DNA from: Serinus canaria
Lineage: Eukaryota > Chordata > Aves > Passeriformes > Fringillidae
Reading direction: 5' to 3'
Assembly: GCF_022539315.1 (NCBI RefSeq)
Contig: NC_066326.1
Span: forward strand, 8,200,601-8,264,600
DNA length: 64,000 nt
Position 1 is the stretch's first letter; every line of letters starts with the position of its first letter. Made by a program: the position numbers and the translations under genes. Below are positions 13,126-27,229 of this stretch, one piece after another. Below the pieces are notes generated by a model. The model was not told the origin of the DNA. It made no database searches and saw nothing but the letters and a program-made list of their open reading frames with translations.

Positions 13126-15447
13126 CCTCATCCAACACTTGGGTAACAGCTTTGGGTTTAATAAGCTGAGATAATTTTCCCAGTATTGAAGCCAGCTCTA
13201 AACATGTTCTGAAGTGAAGGTACAAAACTGAAGATACCAAGCCAAAAGCCTATTTCATGCTCAATTATTAGCAAAGGTTTGTATGGTGGTATCCTGTTGC
13301 TGTAGCTGCTGCATAATAGAACTGCCCAGAGAGACATTGGAACCAGCAGCTCAACCATGACCTCAGAGCTTCAACACTGCCTTTGTGTGAGTGTCGGTAT
13401 CTAGGCTGTGGAGGTGGAAAGGCATTAATAACTCCTGCAGTAAGTAGTTATTTGAGAAAGGAAGGGGGTGATGGATGTTGGAAGTATGTTGGGCTGAGTG
13501 TACTTGAGGCTCTGTTGTTTGCCAGGATGTCAGTCTCTACACAAAAGCAGAGGTATTGCAGGGATAAACTCAGCCCCATTTGTGTCAGCACCTGGGGCTG
13601 CTGCAAGCCTCCAGCTACCACTGCAGCAGCACCTGTGCCGTGAGTTTTTGCAGGGATTTCACACACGGCTTCCACAGCTTCAGGCTCTCAGCATTTCTAT
13701 TTCTCTGCTTCAGGAACACATTCCACATCTGTCATGGCATCTATTACAGGTCTTTTACTAGGATGGACCACCAAGAGATGCATAAAATTGGAGCAGACAT
13801 GGCAAGAATTGCCCCACTCATTCTCCAGCATGGGGGCATTTTCTGGGTGATGGTCCCAAATCACTGGTGTGTGATTCCTTGGCATTAGGCAGAGTCCCAC
13901 CACATGGTCAGGGTAGATAAGGATAAACAAGAGATGACAGTCTTGAAAGATTATTTGTAGGAGCTTATATAAAAGATCATGAGCTCCAAAGAGTCTTGCA
14001 TGAGGCTATTATAGCAAAATAGATTTGAAGAGTAAGAAGCTGGATTTGATGACACAAGATGCCCTTTCTAATCCTTTGTTCCTATGAGGAGCGGTCAACA
14101 GAGCTGGGGACTGTGCTGTCTTACTCAGGGACATCACAGAGGTGGCCTCACTTCATGTTTGTTTTTTGTAAAGTGATCCTGACCTCTGTCCAAGGGTGCT
14201 TTGTGAGTTAGAAATGAAAAGCACGATGTGAAAAGCAGGCATTACTATTATTTGCAAGTGCAGTTTATTGAAAAAGCAGATAAGAAATCAGACAAATCTC
14301 TTTCTTGCTCTGGTAAATAATTTTAAAATAGTTGTGTGCAAGCTTTTCTCCTTCCTCTGTTGAAGGGGCTGTAATAGGAGCTGCAATGTGCTGTGTGGGG
14401 ATTTAACACTGAACATTCCCTTTTGCCTATTGCTGTCAGTGACTCCTGTCAGAACACACTAATGAGCACCTAAGTCGTTAGTAATAAACAGCCTCACATT
14501 TTGTCTTACTAACAAAGATCAAAGCTGCTATTATATGTAATGATCTATTCTGTTTGATACTTCTCAGGTAACAAAGTTTGGAACACATCCCAAGACACCA
14601 GAAAGTCCCCAGAAAGAACAACCTTATTCTCCAGTTCTCAGTTGCCCTGGAGCTGCAGCTTGACAATTTTATTGTGTTCTACAAATATGGGATTTTTCCA
14701 TGAAAAATTTTATTGGACCTTTGGATATCATCAAGGATGAATTCCAGCTAAGACAACGAAACAGCTCTGGTTCAAAATATTGCTCTGAATTGTAACTCAT
14801 ATTTTTCTGAATTGTGTACTTGGGAATGAATCTTTTTAAATTGTCCCTTGGCCTAAATAGAAATAAAGTGCCAGGAAATTCAGGTAGCTACTGTGTTTAG
14901 GTACATTATAAAGTGTTTACTCCGTGTTGTGCTCTTTGATTCAGTTACTGTATGTAGGCTATTTTATCATAGAAAAATTAGATCTTTAACAGTGTGGCAA
15001 TTCATACAAACCAAGACTTTGTTACAGACTAGCCAAGATAAACTTGGAAAGCAGCTTTTTCTTCAGGTGAGTTCTATACCAAGAAATATTAAGCTTCTTG
15101 AGATCTTACATTTTTCTGTTCTTTTAATGCATTATGAAAAGGCTTCTGGAGTTTTGATACAAAACACTTCTGTAAAACAATTGATATGGGAAGTTGCTCA
15201 TGGGATAGTAATCACATTAGGGTTAGGCTGGCATGAATGGCTGCTCCCAGCCACAAACGAGTGGGAGCCTCTCACGTGGAGCAATCCCTGGCCAAGAGAT
15301 GCTGTGTTCAGAACCCTGCACAGGAAGGAACCCACCATGGGTTTAGTTGTTGATTGTTAACACCTAATGCAGGAAAAGAAGTCAAACAGCAGATGGAAGA
15401 GAGAAAAAATGAGTCCGTAAGATCTGCATGAAAAGAGCACCCATAAT

Positions 15448-15470
15448 CCTGCAGTTCCTGGAACTGCAGG
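15448..15470. repeat. Perfect 23-bp palindrome
   Basis: Two 11-bp arms, CCTGCAGTTCC (15448-15458) and GGAACTGCAGG (15460-15470), are exact reverse complements around a single T. Each arm contains CTGCAG. Such a short perfect inverted repeat can form a hairpin or serve as a dimeric protein-binding site. No mobile element surrounds it. Confidence 0.85.
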
Positions 15471-18400
15471 GAAGCAAACAACCAAAGCTTTCTGTGTCCC
15501 ACAAAGTCAGGATGAAAAATAAAATGCCCCCAAGTCTTTCAATAAGAGTCATGCTGAGGGAGGCCATAGGGTGCAGAGCCTGCCTCAGGGCTTGAGGAGG
15601 TCAAGCAGGTCCAAACCAGAGAGCTTTGCCTGCCTGGCAGCACAGTGTGATCATGTGCAGAACAAATTCAGCAGCTCCATGATAAGTCTGTCCTGCAGGG
15701 TTACAGCCTGGCTTGAGAAGCATGAAAATGCACGATGGATGAGTTCTCATCTTTTTCACCAAGCCTCTCTCTGCTCTCTACTGCAGAGCCATGCAGTCCA
15801 TTGGCTTAAAGTCTTTATGCTTGTCAAATATAACTAGAAATACTAGAGCAAAATCACTGATGTTTGATTCCAGTTTTTACTGTCATGCTATTTAAATATT
15901 GGCCCTAAAAAACACTTTGATTCAAAGACTTATCATGACCCAATGTGGCCCCCAGTATCTTCCATTAGCCCTTTTAAAAACTGTACAGATTGTAACACTA
16001 TTTGTTTTTCTGTGCAGAGTAAATGAAAAGTCCATTTTGATGGTGTCTGCACTTTTTAGACCCTGAGCAAGGGCTGAATAAACAGGAAATGAAGGTCAGG
16101 GAGCAAGAAGTAACAGAGAAGGTAAGGTGAGCAGACAGAATGGTCAAAGATGCTGGCAAATGGACCAACATAAATGGTTGTCCTTTTGCACTTTAGCATT
16201 TCAAGTTGCTGTGATTTCACATAGAAGGAAGACAATGGTTGTGCTGCTGGGGAGCGCTAAAGAAAAACCTCAGCATCAGTTACATTTGCAAGGCATTTTC
16301 AAACCTGCTGCTCAATGGCTTCCTATTTATTATGGAATATTCTGTATTAATTCTGTAGCCTGTGATGAGCAGGCTCTGTGCCAGCCATTCTGCATGGGGG
16401 CTGCAGAGCAGATGAGTGCTGAGCTCCATGGAAGATTTCATTTGTGTAAATGAGGAGCCCGTTATCACAGCACTAAAGGTCCTGGTTTTAAAAAAGGCCT
16501 CCTGTGACATTATGCACAAAACAACCTCTTTATGCAGCATGAAAATATTTATGCGCTTCGCTCCAGCTTAAAAAGGGAATTTGCAATAGATGAGGGACAT
16601 GAGAAAGGATTGGGGTGAGAGATAAGGAGAGATTAGAAAAGGCAGATCACGAAGTACATGACATCCTGCAGCAGTATGTGGAGTAAACCCTCATGGTTTT
16701 TTTAAGATATGGACCTTGAAGATGCTGTCTGGATCATTTATATATTCTTACAGACTTAATTGTCCACAGGCAAGGATCTGTGTGCAGAGGTGCCATTGCC
16801 GGAAATGTGCTGAAGACACTCAGGAACTTTGTAACCATCTTTGTCCTTTTCAGCCTTTATCTCTCATCCTCATGGGGCTTGACCAGGGTCTGGGGAATGC
16901 TGCAGTGCTGGGCTCCCTCACCCAAAGCAGGAAACATGGGAGAAATCACCAGTGCAGGTGCTCAGATGGATGTGGCACAAGGGGAGTGGTCCCAATGGGG
17001 TGGCTTCATAACAGGACAGAGCTCAGACCCTAATTCCCTGTCCGTACACGGAAGGAAATTTCTCAGATTTTTTCAATTCCTAAGAGTTTTTCCCAAAACA
17101 GCAGTTCCTCTGAAGGGCTGCAATGGCTGTGCCTGTGTGCCTCTTTTTCCATGAGTAAACCAGATATGGTTCAGCCACAGCTCTCCTCATTGACATGTAG
17201 GGTCAGCCTGGGAGCTCCACATGTCCCCTGACTGCCCTGGAACTTGCAGAAGAGGAGGCTCAGGACACACATGGGAGAGCAGATGGGTTATTGGGAGCTT
17301 GATCTGATGGGGACACATCAGCCCATCCACTGCCATGCCAGGCAGCTCAAGTGCCTGCAGCAAAGGCTGTGAGTGCAGCATGGGGATGTTTGTTATTTGT
17401 CTTTCAGCAGTTCAGCATTGTTCTTGCTCCAGATGCAGATGTACCAGCTCCAGGTTCTCCATGGGACAGCTGATGCCACCCCAGACAGCTCAAAACGGAT
17501 GTGATCTGACAGATCAATGGGCTGGGGATGGGCTGTGTCAGCTCCTTGAAGGCTTTGTGTGTTAATTCAGAAACCTATGCTGCTTCTAACCTCCCCCAGC
17601 ACACATTCACCCACCCCCAGGTATCAGGCTCTCTTTTGATTCTGTGCTCAAATAAGCCAGTGTTTTGTTTTTAGGTAATGCTGGAGAGAAGGGAAAATGT
17701 TCTGCTGGTCTCTGTGGGAGCCTGACTGGGCTGCAGACAGGCTGATGCCAAGGCAGCAGGTCCTGGATGCAGTGGGGAGAGTCAAGGTCAGCTCCTGGGC
17801 ATGTGACAGTACCCTGAAAAGTGGCCAGAGACTGAGCACTCCTGAAATAAAAATACCTGAATCCGTGTGGAATCCAGGGTGATCTCATACCCAGCCATAA
17901 AGCAATAAAAATCTTAATGCCCCAGTACCCACAGAGCTAATGAAAAACTCTAAAACCCAAATACACACACAGTGACAGCCATGAAAGTACCAAAATAATT
18001 TCTGTGCCAGCTTTCTGTGTCCTCCTCTCCACTCCCCACCTCTCACTGTCACTGTGGTCGATGGCTGCTGAAAAGCCTTGTCCAATTCCTGCATCCTGAC
18101 GTGCAGGCCAGCAGCTCTGTGAAGGAGAAAATGCTGCTGCTCATGTAAGCTGTCCTGTGTGTTGGCAGGGCTGTGAGTTTCAGAACAGAGTGATATATTT
18201 CAGCTCTTGTGAAATTTCTGAATAATCAGCTCATCAAAAAATATCATGCAGAGTTGCCTTGTAGTCCTTTCCAACTTGCCACCTCTCCTGCCAATAGCTC
18301 CATAGGGTGACCACAGCTTGGCAGAGCCCATTAGCACAGCTCTGCACAATCACTCATGAGTAGAGCTGGCTGGAAAATACAGTGTTCCCTCCTGAAAAAA

Positions 18401-21400
18401 AAAGAAAGAAAAAAGATGAGGTGGGGCAGAGGGTGTGTTTCAGGATGAAGATTTTTCCCACTTCTTTCTCCAGAACCCTTTTCTGCTCCCCCATTGCACC
18501 TCACCTTTTTTCCTCCTTTGACTCTAAGAAAATAAAAATTCAGCTTAAAGTGGCAAAGACATTGGATGCTGTTTGATCTGCTGGTGACTCCTCCTGGCCC
18601 CCAGGCTTGGACTGTCACTGCAGGATGGGCACCAACACACTGGCACCTTCTCCACCAGAGACTCCTGAGCAAGTTGTCCTTAGACCTGCACATTTTGCTG
18701 TAACTGCCCAGTTTCTTTTTTGGAGTTTCTTGAGAAGATATTCTTGAGACAAGAGTTCTCTCCCAGCAGCACAGCAACCTGCTCTTTGGACATCTGGGAG
18801 CTGGTACCTTGTCTCTGTGCATGGTGAGATGGGGGATGCTGGAAGGGCCCCAAGGAAACCTGACCAGCAGTGCTGCAGAGACAAGGGGCTGAGCAGCCAG
18901 AGTCCCTTCAGCTGCTCCTCACAGTCCTGGGCTGTCTCCAGATGTGCCCCCTGTGCTTTCCCATTCATTGTAGACAGCTGTTCCCAAGTCCCAGGTGAAC
19001 ATGGCTTTGGCTGGGAAGGGCAGAGTCCCTCTGTGTCCTCTAAGGATGCTCAGCTGCTGGCACTGTGGGGAGGAGGCTGCAGACCCCCTAGGGCAGGTGG
19101 CAAACAAGTCCTGCAGAGGAAGGAGGTGCAAAAATCAATGGTTAGTGCATTAAAGCTGTGGCATGAAAGATTTGTAGGACTGAGGTTATTATATTTTTTA
19201 AGTCTGTGGTAGCTGCATTGGCTGTGACACTTGGTGCAGCTTGGGTTTAGTACTTGTGTCACATTCCAAACCCCTGTGTGGGACACAACTGCATCCTTCA
19301 GTGAGCAATGGCTCCTGCACAGGTTTCCTGTTCTGCCTGTGCCCTCCTGGATCTGCCTTGGCCTGGCTGCAGCTGCCAAGCATTTGTTCTGTCCCTCTCT
19401 ACTTGTGTCACCATATCTTTCTGCTCAGGCTTTTGTCATTTCTTTTGTCACCATAGTGACAGGAAAAGAGTGATGATTGCTGGAGTAATTTCCCATATTA
19501 GCTAGCACTGGTTTTTCAGCCTAAATCAGCACTTCATTTCCACTGTGCTCTGGCTGAGCATCACTGGAGCACCATTAAAGAGCAGTGGCAGATGAGCCCT
19601 GGTGTGTTGGGGTGCTGCCAGTGCTCTTCAGGGACAGCCAAGGCAGGGACAGGGCCTTCAGGTCACCTCATGTCCCACCAAGAATGCAGAGAGAGAAGGG
19701 GAAGACAAAAAAATGCAATTGCAAATGTTTCTCCCTGAGTGCATTTACTCAGTCTCAAGGTCAATAAAATCAGGAATTTGGGCACTTCCACCTGTCCTGG
19801 GGCATGTGCCTGTCTGCAGGGCAATAGGAAGAGCTCCCCAGAGGTACCTGCTCACCCTCATTGATGCAGTGAGTGGGCAAAGACCCCCCCGTGCCCTCTG
19901 GCTGTGCCCTCTGCTCTGCACAGCCCAAACCTGGGCTGGGACCAAACCTGGGCTCCCAAGGGAGTGGCTCAGTGCCAAATCCTGCTCTCTGCCTTGCAGT
20001 GCATCTCAGAGAGACACTCAGCACACACACAAATACATACTTAAAAATCAAGATCATTAAGTAAGCAAATGTGTTTAAATAGCAAACAAGCTACTGAAAA
20101 GCAGAGAAAGGTCACAAAATGTGAAATGAAATCAGCTCTTCTGTTTCCCATGCCAGCAGCACTGGTCCTGCCTCAGAGGATATATTAAGAAGAGTCAACC
20201 TTCATTTTGAGCACGCTGCCTTTTGTCCTTCTATCACAACATTAACATTATCCCCACATAATTTTATGTATTTAATTTTACAATAGACTGTGTCAGTGAG
20301 CACTGCCTGTAAATATTTGATCACCACCGTTCCTCTAGGATTATCTTATCAAGAGTAAAGATATTAAAATAGAAATCTTGTCATATTGCTGCCTTTATAC
20401 TTCCAGCCTAAGAGTTGATTGACAGAAAATGAACTGCCCGAACTAGCTGTAAAGTGTCTTTTCACTGAGAGTTTTAATGCCAGAGGCTATAGAAAAAAAG
20501 GTTAGCTAGTCATTGGGAACTTATGCCTTAGTTACAGAGCTTTTGTACTGAAGATTAAAAAATATGAATCTGCTAGGGGTATTTTTACAAGTGTAAAATG
20601 GCGTTGGTCTTTTTGTATCTTTTTGCCATCACTAATGAGCCTTAAAAAGAGCCTTTCCTTTTTTTGCTGCACTTGAATATTAGATGCAGTTTCACTGCAG
20701 CTCACAGACACAGGCTGAAGTTTTGCAAGAATAAGCTCTTGACTTTCCTAACCTACAAAGTTTCTTTTTGGTGATAAAATGGCTTGCAAGCCAGGACTAA
20801 ATGTTCTTGTCTAGCTTGGAATATCAAACCACTGTAGACAAGTCAAGGTTTCTATTTATGGCCAGTTAAAGACACACTGGTAATGCTGTTTTAATGTTAC
20901 TAAATTGTGCTGAAATTGTCATGTGTCTGAAGAGCACCACACTGCAAATATACAGCTGGTCCCTGAGGGCTCACTCAGCCTGAGCTCCAGCATGGATCAA
21001 TGGGAGTTTTTGCTGGAGTAAGGACCCAAGTGCCAATTCAGGAAGGTACAGCACGAGCAAACTTTAATCACAGGCTTAGAAATCAATAAAGAAGCTGGCT
21101 GGGGTGAGGAGACAGGGAGGGGTGTGGGTCCCATATCTCTGCAGCTCCTGCACCCAGCTGGGCACTGGGGCAACAGCTCCTGGCTTCTTTAATAAATCTG
21201 GCTTTGTCTTGTCCTGATCCTGGAGGGCAGGAGAGGAGGGTTAGATCACAGATCTGTCCCATTGCAATGACAAACTGTAGCCACCAGCATTAAACCACCC
21301 AAAGTCTTCCAGACATTAACAAAAGTGTTATTGTGGGATAGCTGAGGCTGCAGTGGCCAAGACAGCAACCTGGAGCATTCTGCTTTAACCAGAGCATCCC

Positions 21401-24400
21401 TCCCACTTTTTTAACCTCCAACATGAGCAATAACTGTATGAAATGAAACTAATTGCACATTCAGCAGCCCATTGTTGAGCTGTCATAAAGGGATTTACAT
21501 GGGTGGCTCCATTAACAGCAGTGGGTGGTCCCCTCCTTGCTCTCCATGGGCTCAGAATGTAGAGAAGCTTGTTCTAACATTTCACTCATGAGAAAGGTCA
21601 AGAGCTGTGCTTTTTGTTCAGAGTGCTCAATATATTCAATTAAAATATACTGCTGTGTTCATCAGCTATTAACTGTCTTTGCAATAGCTGTAATTAAACA
21701 GGTACTTCCCTGTGAAAGAAAATCTTTCAAGACAAATTCTGACATGGGGAGAGAGTGGGAATTTCTCCAGAGTGGGTTTGCTTTGTGTCTCCACATGAAT
21801 CCCTCAGCCACTGGGTATTTTCCTTTCCCTGTTGTTGAAAGAAGGATAACTTGGAGGTGATGGGCTGGCCAGATCCAGGTCCTGGCATGTCCCTTCCCTG
21901 GGCACACTGGGGGTGAGCTGGACACCAGCAGATGCTTGGCAATGGTGGGAGAATAAAACCAGCCAGGCAATTTCTTCAACCAGGGAATTCACTTGCAGAA
22001 GCATCATTTACAAAGTTCTACTTAGAGCCTTGGGGATAAGAAATGAAGAATGAGAGGAGTCAGCTACTCAGGAGAATTTAACAAACTCAGAGGTTTTAGA
22101 GGATTCAGCAGCTGGTGGCCTCCAATCCAATGGGTGGAAGAGTTAAAAGCCACACACCCTGCTTTGAAAACTTCCTCCAAGAAGCCTGAAATGAAGAAAA
22201 ACCCCAAAAGGCAGACTAGAGGAAAGCAGGAAGGAAGAAAAAAGAAATTACCTGAGCCAACTGTTCTAATTATATACACACAGCAGTCAAACAGTGATAG
22301 CAATTGTTGGCACTCTTAAGATGGATAGCAGGGAAATGTAGATACAGTGGAAATAACACACATTAAGGAATTAGTATTCAATTATGCTAAAGAAGAGGGT
22401 GTGTATTTACATTAGTCAGAAATCAGGCATGCAGAGAGATGGGTGACAGCAGGGAGATGTACAGCAAGAAAACCACAGCGTGGTTGTGACAGGTTTCCCA
22501 GGTAGCTGTGAACAAGGGGGTGCTGAACCAGGCATGGTACCACCAGCATTGCTGGTTTGTGTCACAGCTTTCTGCATCTGACAGCATCCAGCATGCAGCT
22601 GAAGCCTCCAAGCACAAGGATGGAGCAGGGCACGAGGAAATTCAGAGCCTTTGTGCACCACACGAGATAAACTGAGTGTGCTTCCTCTTGCCATGGGGCT
22701 GTGGGGGACTGCAGAGTGCCTCTTACCATGCTGTACAAGCTGGTTTTGAGCTCCTGTGTGTTCACGGTCCTCCAGGTCCTTTCACTACAATATCCCAAAG
22801 CTCCTTGTGTGTTTGCCTTTGTCCCCACCAGATTCCCTGAGCAAACACCCCTGTTCCTCTGCTGAGGCCTTCCATGCAGATAGAGAATGATCAAAGTAAG
22901 CTGCAGCCCAGTCCTTGAAAAAGACTTACCTCTCTTACCATTACTGGGCCCTATTAGCCAATTCCTCACCTATTTCTGAGTTATTTAATTAATCCCCATC
23001 TTCTCCAGCACGACTTACACTGTTAGATATTCAGAGCACAAAAGCAGGGGATTCACTGAAATCCTGGAGGAGGGGAACTGTTGGATTTCCTTTATCTACA
23101 AGATCAGTTTGGGATTTCAGGTTAATATTGCCTGATAAATCATGTTGCATTTATCCCATTTGCCTTCATGTCTCTGTAAATGGTCTTTCTCTCAGGAAAA
23201 TGTGACCAAGCTCTCAGTACTGGACCCAGCAAGCGCTTCTTAAATACCTGCACAACATGGAACACATTCCTTGTACACAATCCCACCCCTGAGCTTAAAA
23301 GATGGTCAAGCACCCACCTTGAAAACTGCAGGAGAAAGACTGCCCACTCTCTGCTGTTGGGAGCCCAAGCCTGCACCTTAGGTGCTAAATAAACCCAGCA
23401 AGCTTTTTATTTAGATAAAATACCCCAAAAATGTCCTGTTGCAAGTTCCTGCTGGTTGATCAGTACCTATAAAACCCAGCTCAGCATGGGCTCATGTGTT
23501 TGGGATTTCATTTCTGCACATCTTTCTTAACCTCCAATTTTGCTCCAAATCTTCCTCCTCATCCAAAAGCCAGGTCTTTTTCCCTCTTTGAGGAGGAGGC
23601 CACATAACCTGTCCATATCCTCCTGCCCTGTGCTTTGAGCCAGCTGCTCTCCCTGGCCCTCCTCATGCCCTGTGTTTGTAGAAGCTGTGCATTTGAATAG
23701 TCTTCCCAAGGTCTAAATCTCAGCAAGAGTCCCTTCATCCTTCCCTTCCTGACCTATTCACACAGCTTGCTTTATTGCCAAAGCTTCTTTCATTATGCCA
23801 CTTAAATTCTGCTAATTCTTGTTCTTTTTAATGACATATTTTTCATCCACTTCTGCTTCCAGTTCCTTCTTAGATGTTTTTTTTTCCTTCTAAACTGATC
23901 TGGAGCAGGTGGGACCTGCCTGCTGTGTGACAATGCAGATGGTGGAGTTGCAAAGCTCCTTGGGTGGTCAAGCACTTTATAAATTTTGAGCCAGAGATAA
24001 ACAAAAAAATGGCCAAAAGAAAAGTCTTTCCAGGGAGCAGAAAATCAACATAACAGCTTTGGCTGTCTACATGTAGGCAGGAATGTTTCACTGCCTTGAG
24101 CTGCCCAGGTGTGTGTGCCCCAGCTGAGTTTTCCAGGTACTGCCCCATCCTGAATTGGCTCCAGCAGCACGTGCAAGCCCCACTGAGTCCTGTAACCACG
24201 AGGGAAGGGAACACTGAATTCCAAGCCTCTCCTGGTGTAAACCAGGCTGCAGATGACAAAAACCCCATCAGTATCTGGGCTACAGTCACTAAACGGAAGA
24301 TTTCTGGTCAGATCCAGTAGCTGAGAAGCAAAGCTTCCCTTTCCACCCCTGGGTCTCCTCTCCAAAGCCCTGGCCCTGCAGCAGGGACCTGGCTCTGCCC

Positions 24401-24837
24401 TGTCCTCAGCCACCCTCCAGAGCCACTTTTGGACTAGGCTGAGACACTGACTGTCAGGAAAACAAGAGGGAAAATTAACAGTGGCAAGACAGCAAGCCCT
24501 GGGTGTGTGCACACCTGTGCATCTGCCACAGGACAGACTGCAGCACACTCCCTGTTTGTCAGCTCTAAACACAGACAGATGCCAGGAAATGCTCAGAGGG
24601 GTGGCAGAGGGGGAATTGAAATCTCATTGTTTATAGAGTGGCATCAGGGGACAGAAAACAAATGCAAATGCTCAGGTACAAGCTCAGCCAAGGGTGCTTT
24701 GGGCACTTAGTCACAGGTCCCTGAACAGGGGGGCAGCAGCCCACTGAGATGGGGACTTACCCCAGACCTTCTGGGCAGGTGAGATGGGCACTGCTGAGCA
24801 CAGCTGAGCCAAGCACCAGAGCCACAGCCTCTCCAAG
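15471..24837. other. Non-coding stretch, no gene seen
   Basis: This is unique-looking sequence. GC-richer pieces (about 16.8-20.0 kb and 22.4-24.8 kb) give many overlapping open frames on both strands, the longest about 175 codons at 24045-24572 (-). None has recognisable protein content. An AT-richer, low-CpG segment (about 20.05-20.95 kb) has the texture of conserved non-coding DNA but cannot be judged without alignment. No RNA gene or complete mobile element was found. Confidence 0.45.
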
Positions 24838-25480
24838 ATGCTTATATTCACTAGATATGGATCATATATAGATATAGAATGTTTTCAGGTATTTTTATAC
24901 AAATATATTTACATCTCTAAACTCCAATGCCTTTTAATGTTAAAAATGTGTGCATATATGTACATTTATATGTACATATATGCACACATATATGTACATA
25001 TAAATGTATATATATACATTTGTATATATGTACATTTATATGTGCATATATGTGTGCATAAGGTTGTATATATACATTAAATGACCTTTTCAAAGGTCCT
25101 TAAAGATACACACATGCATACACATGTATAACACCTTTCTAAATATACATAGATACATACATATTATATATTAGTATATTATATTATATTATATTATATT
25201 ATATTATAGTATATTATATTATATTATATGCTATTATATTATATTATATTATATTATATTATATTATATTATATTATATTATATTATCATTATATTATAC
25301 TTATATTATATTATATTATATTATATTATATTATCTTTACATATGTATTAAATATCTCATATAAACATAAGTATATAAAGGTCTTTTAGAGGGCTATATG
25401 TGGATATATATATATATGCATATAGAAGTATACTACATTAAATTATTATAAGCAATAAATATGATTAGATAGACATATAC
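24838..25480. repeat. TA-rich simple-repeat block
   Basis: This block is almost entirely built of TATATG, ACATAT and ATATT words. It starts with alternating TATGTACATA-type decamers (24945-25075), passes into a pentanucleotide array (25161-25335), and ends in short (TA)n runs around 25403-25418. Within it, 24950-24985 is a 36-bp palindrome matching in 17 of 18 arm positions. Such DNA is easily melted, can extrude cruciforms and is prone to length change and assembly error. Open frames inside it (tyrosine/isoleucine-rich) are artefacts of the repeat. Confidence 0.9.
25161..25335. repeat. (ATATT)n pentanucleotide microsatellite
   Basis: The unit ATATT repeats tandemly for roughly 175 bp, with a few interruptions (near 25173, 25208, 25230 and 25288-25301). 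The interruptions split the tract into shorter pure runs, which usually slows expansion. There are no spacers of unrelated sequence, so it is a microsatellite and not a CRISPR-like array. Confidence 0.92.
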
Positions 25481-27229
25481 TATAAACCATTAAATGACCC
25501 AATATTACCATGCATCTCAAAGTATTGAGGAGTCAGTGCTGGGGTGTGATGGAGGGGCAGAAAAGAGGCCAGGATGGATCTGGTACCATCCCACTTTGTG
25601 CCAGGAGCAGCCACCACATTTGCACATCTTACTTTTCAATCCATGGGCTGCTGCCTTAGGGTGTGACAGGTGCCCTTACCCCTCTCTGTTCCTGCTGCCC
25701 CCATCAGGAGCTGTGCTGTCTGTCTGTCTGTCCAGGTGCTGTGTGCTGGCTGCTGCCAGAGGCCCCCACTCCCAGGAGCAGCTGGGACAGAGAAGCTGTC
25801 ATGCTGTGACATTTCTCTCCTTCTCTGGCAAAGGGATCCTACTGAAAGAAGTGAGGGAACAACGTGAAAACCCCAGCCAGAGGCTGACAAGTAAACTGAC
25901 ATTCAGGAAAAGAAAAAAAAATAAAAATTGGTGAAGTGGGAAGAAAAGCCTGGGTGGGTAGTTCAAATTTTGTCTACAGCTTTTGGGTGTGCCTTTCTGA
26001 CTCCACAAATGCACTTGCAGACACTTCCAGTCCTAAAATGCCAGGACAGGTATTTCCCCCTGTTTTCACTGTCATTAGCAGCTCTCCCACACCCAGAAGA
26101 GCAGCAGCTGTTGAGAAGCTGTCACCATCTCCAGCTCCAGCAGCAGAGGGAGGTAGGCAGGCAAGGGTTAAGTAACAATTTAGTTGTGAGTGACAGGGAG
26201 GTGCAGAAACCTGGAAGATTTTTTTTCCAGTTTTCATTTGGTGACAGACACTTTATGGGCAGTTCTGCTGTCCCTGGGAACGTCAGTGTGAAATGGAGAA
26301 CCAGTGGCATTTACAGCCTGAAGTTTCTCTTTGTCCTCAATGACAAAATTAAGTGGAAAAATTTAAAAACTAACCATGAATGTTTTTAACCAGGAGTGCC
26401 TCCAGCCTGTTTTTATACCAGCTCTAACTCTGGCTGGTTAGACTGAATGCTTTTTGCAGAGAGGTCTGGTTGAGCTGCTGGTGGACAGCACTGCTCTCCA
26501 CTCCAACTATTTCTCACTCAATTATACCCTGCACTTACACTTTTACAGAGAGCAGATGTGAAGGCTTACCTTGGGACAGATACATTATGTAAACAGCATT
26601 AACTTCACACCCATCCAGTCCCCATTTTAATTACACAGCCAGTGGGGGACCCAGGATAGTTTGCTGCCAGAGCAGTTGGTTTCATCAGCAATTCCCAGGA
26701 CCTCAGCTGTCTGCAGCATCCTCACTCATGCAGCCTGAGCTGCACTGGAGATCCAGCCCATGGCAGCCAAGGATGCCTGACTGCCTGACTTCAGGGAAAA
26801 CACCCCAAAAAAGTGTAAAACTGCCAGGGCACACCTCTGGACGGGTACAAGCTCCAGCCTGAGCTTCATCTTAAACATGAGTATTTTGGAAAAACCTTAA
26901 TGTGGTATGAAATGTGAGGCCAAAGGATATTGAAAGGATATGAAAGACAACTTGGACGTAGATCACTGAGGAAGTTTGTTTGATCTCTGACCCCTGTCAG
27001 GGAAACATCACTGTGGCAGGTCCCTGCAGGCTGCATCTCACTGCTAATAAAAGCCTTCTAGCAGCTCTCAGAGAAGGGGTTTGATCAGAGCCTCTAGCTG
27101 GTTTAACAGGTGGCAAAGCACAAGGCAGCACTTGGTTTATCACTCTGAGTGAGCAGAGCATGGCTGCAGCAAAGGGACACTGCAGTGGGCTGGATGCCAT
27201 CCCCAAGGGCATCAGCAGCAGAGATAAAG
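25481..27229. other. Non-coding stretch between the AT block and CR1
   Basis: No gene is supportable. A short (CTGT)n run lies at about 25718-25733. Open frames of up to about 150 codons (25494-25934 and 25928-26389, +) have no recognisable domains and end in low-complexity A-rich sequence. Confidence 0.5.

Larger units (their letters stand above)
7226..15447. other. Non-coding stretch after the exon
   Basis: No gene is supportable. The region contains a hairpin-forming inverted repeat near 8.2 kb and a small CpG-dense patch near 13.1 kb, both listed separately. No AATAAA lies close behind the 7.2 kb stop, consistent with the 3' UTR either being spliced or the exon call being wrong. Several open frames of 60-155 codons occur, the longest at 14893-15360 (+), but none shows a domain, a signal peptide with supporting context, or paired splice sites. 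Confidence 0.5.

Noticed and set aside
14893..15360. 155-codon open frame (+) in AT-rich DNA
   Set aside because: Longer than usual for such composition, but the peptide has no coherent domain and there are no splice or promoter signals around it.
24045..24572. 175-codon minus-strand frame
   Set aside because: Cys/Arg-rich product of a GC-rich patch; no domain and overlapped by frames on the other strand.
25161..25335. Regular array that might suggest a CRISPR
   Set aside because: The unit is 5 bp with no unique spacers and the genome is eukaryotic; it is a microsatellite.
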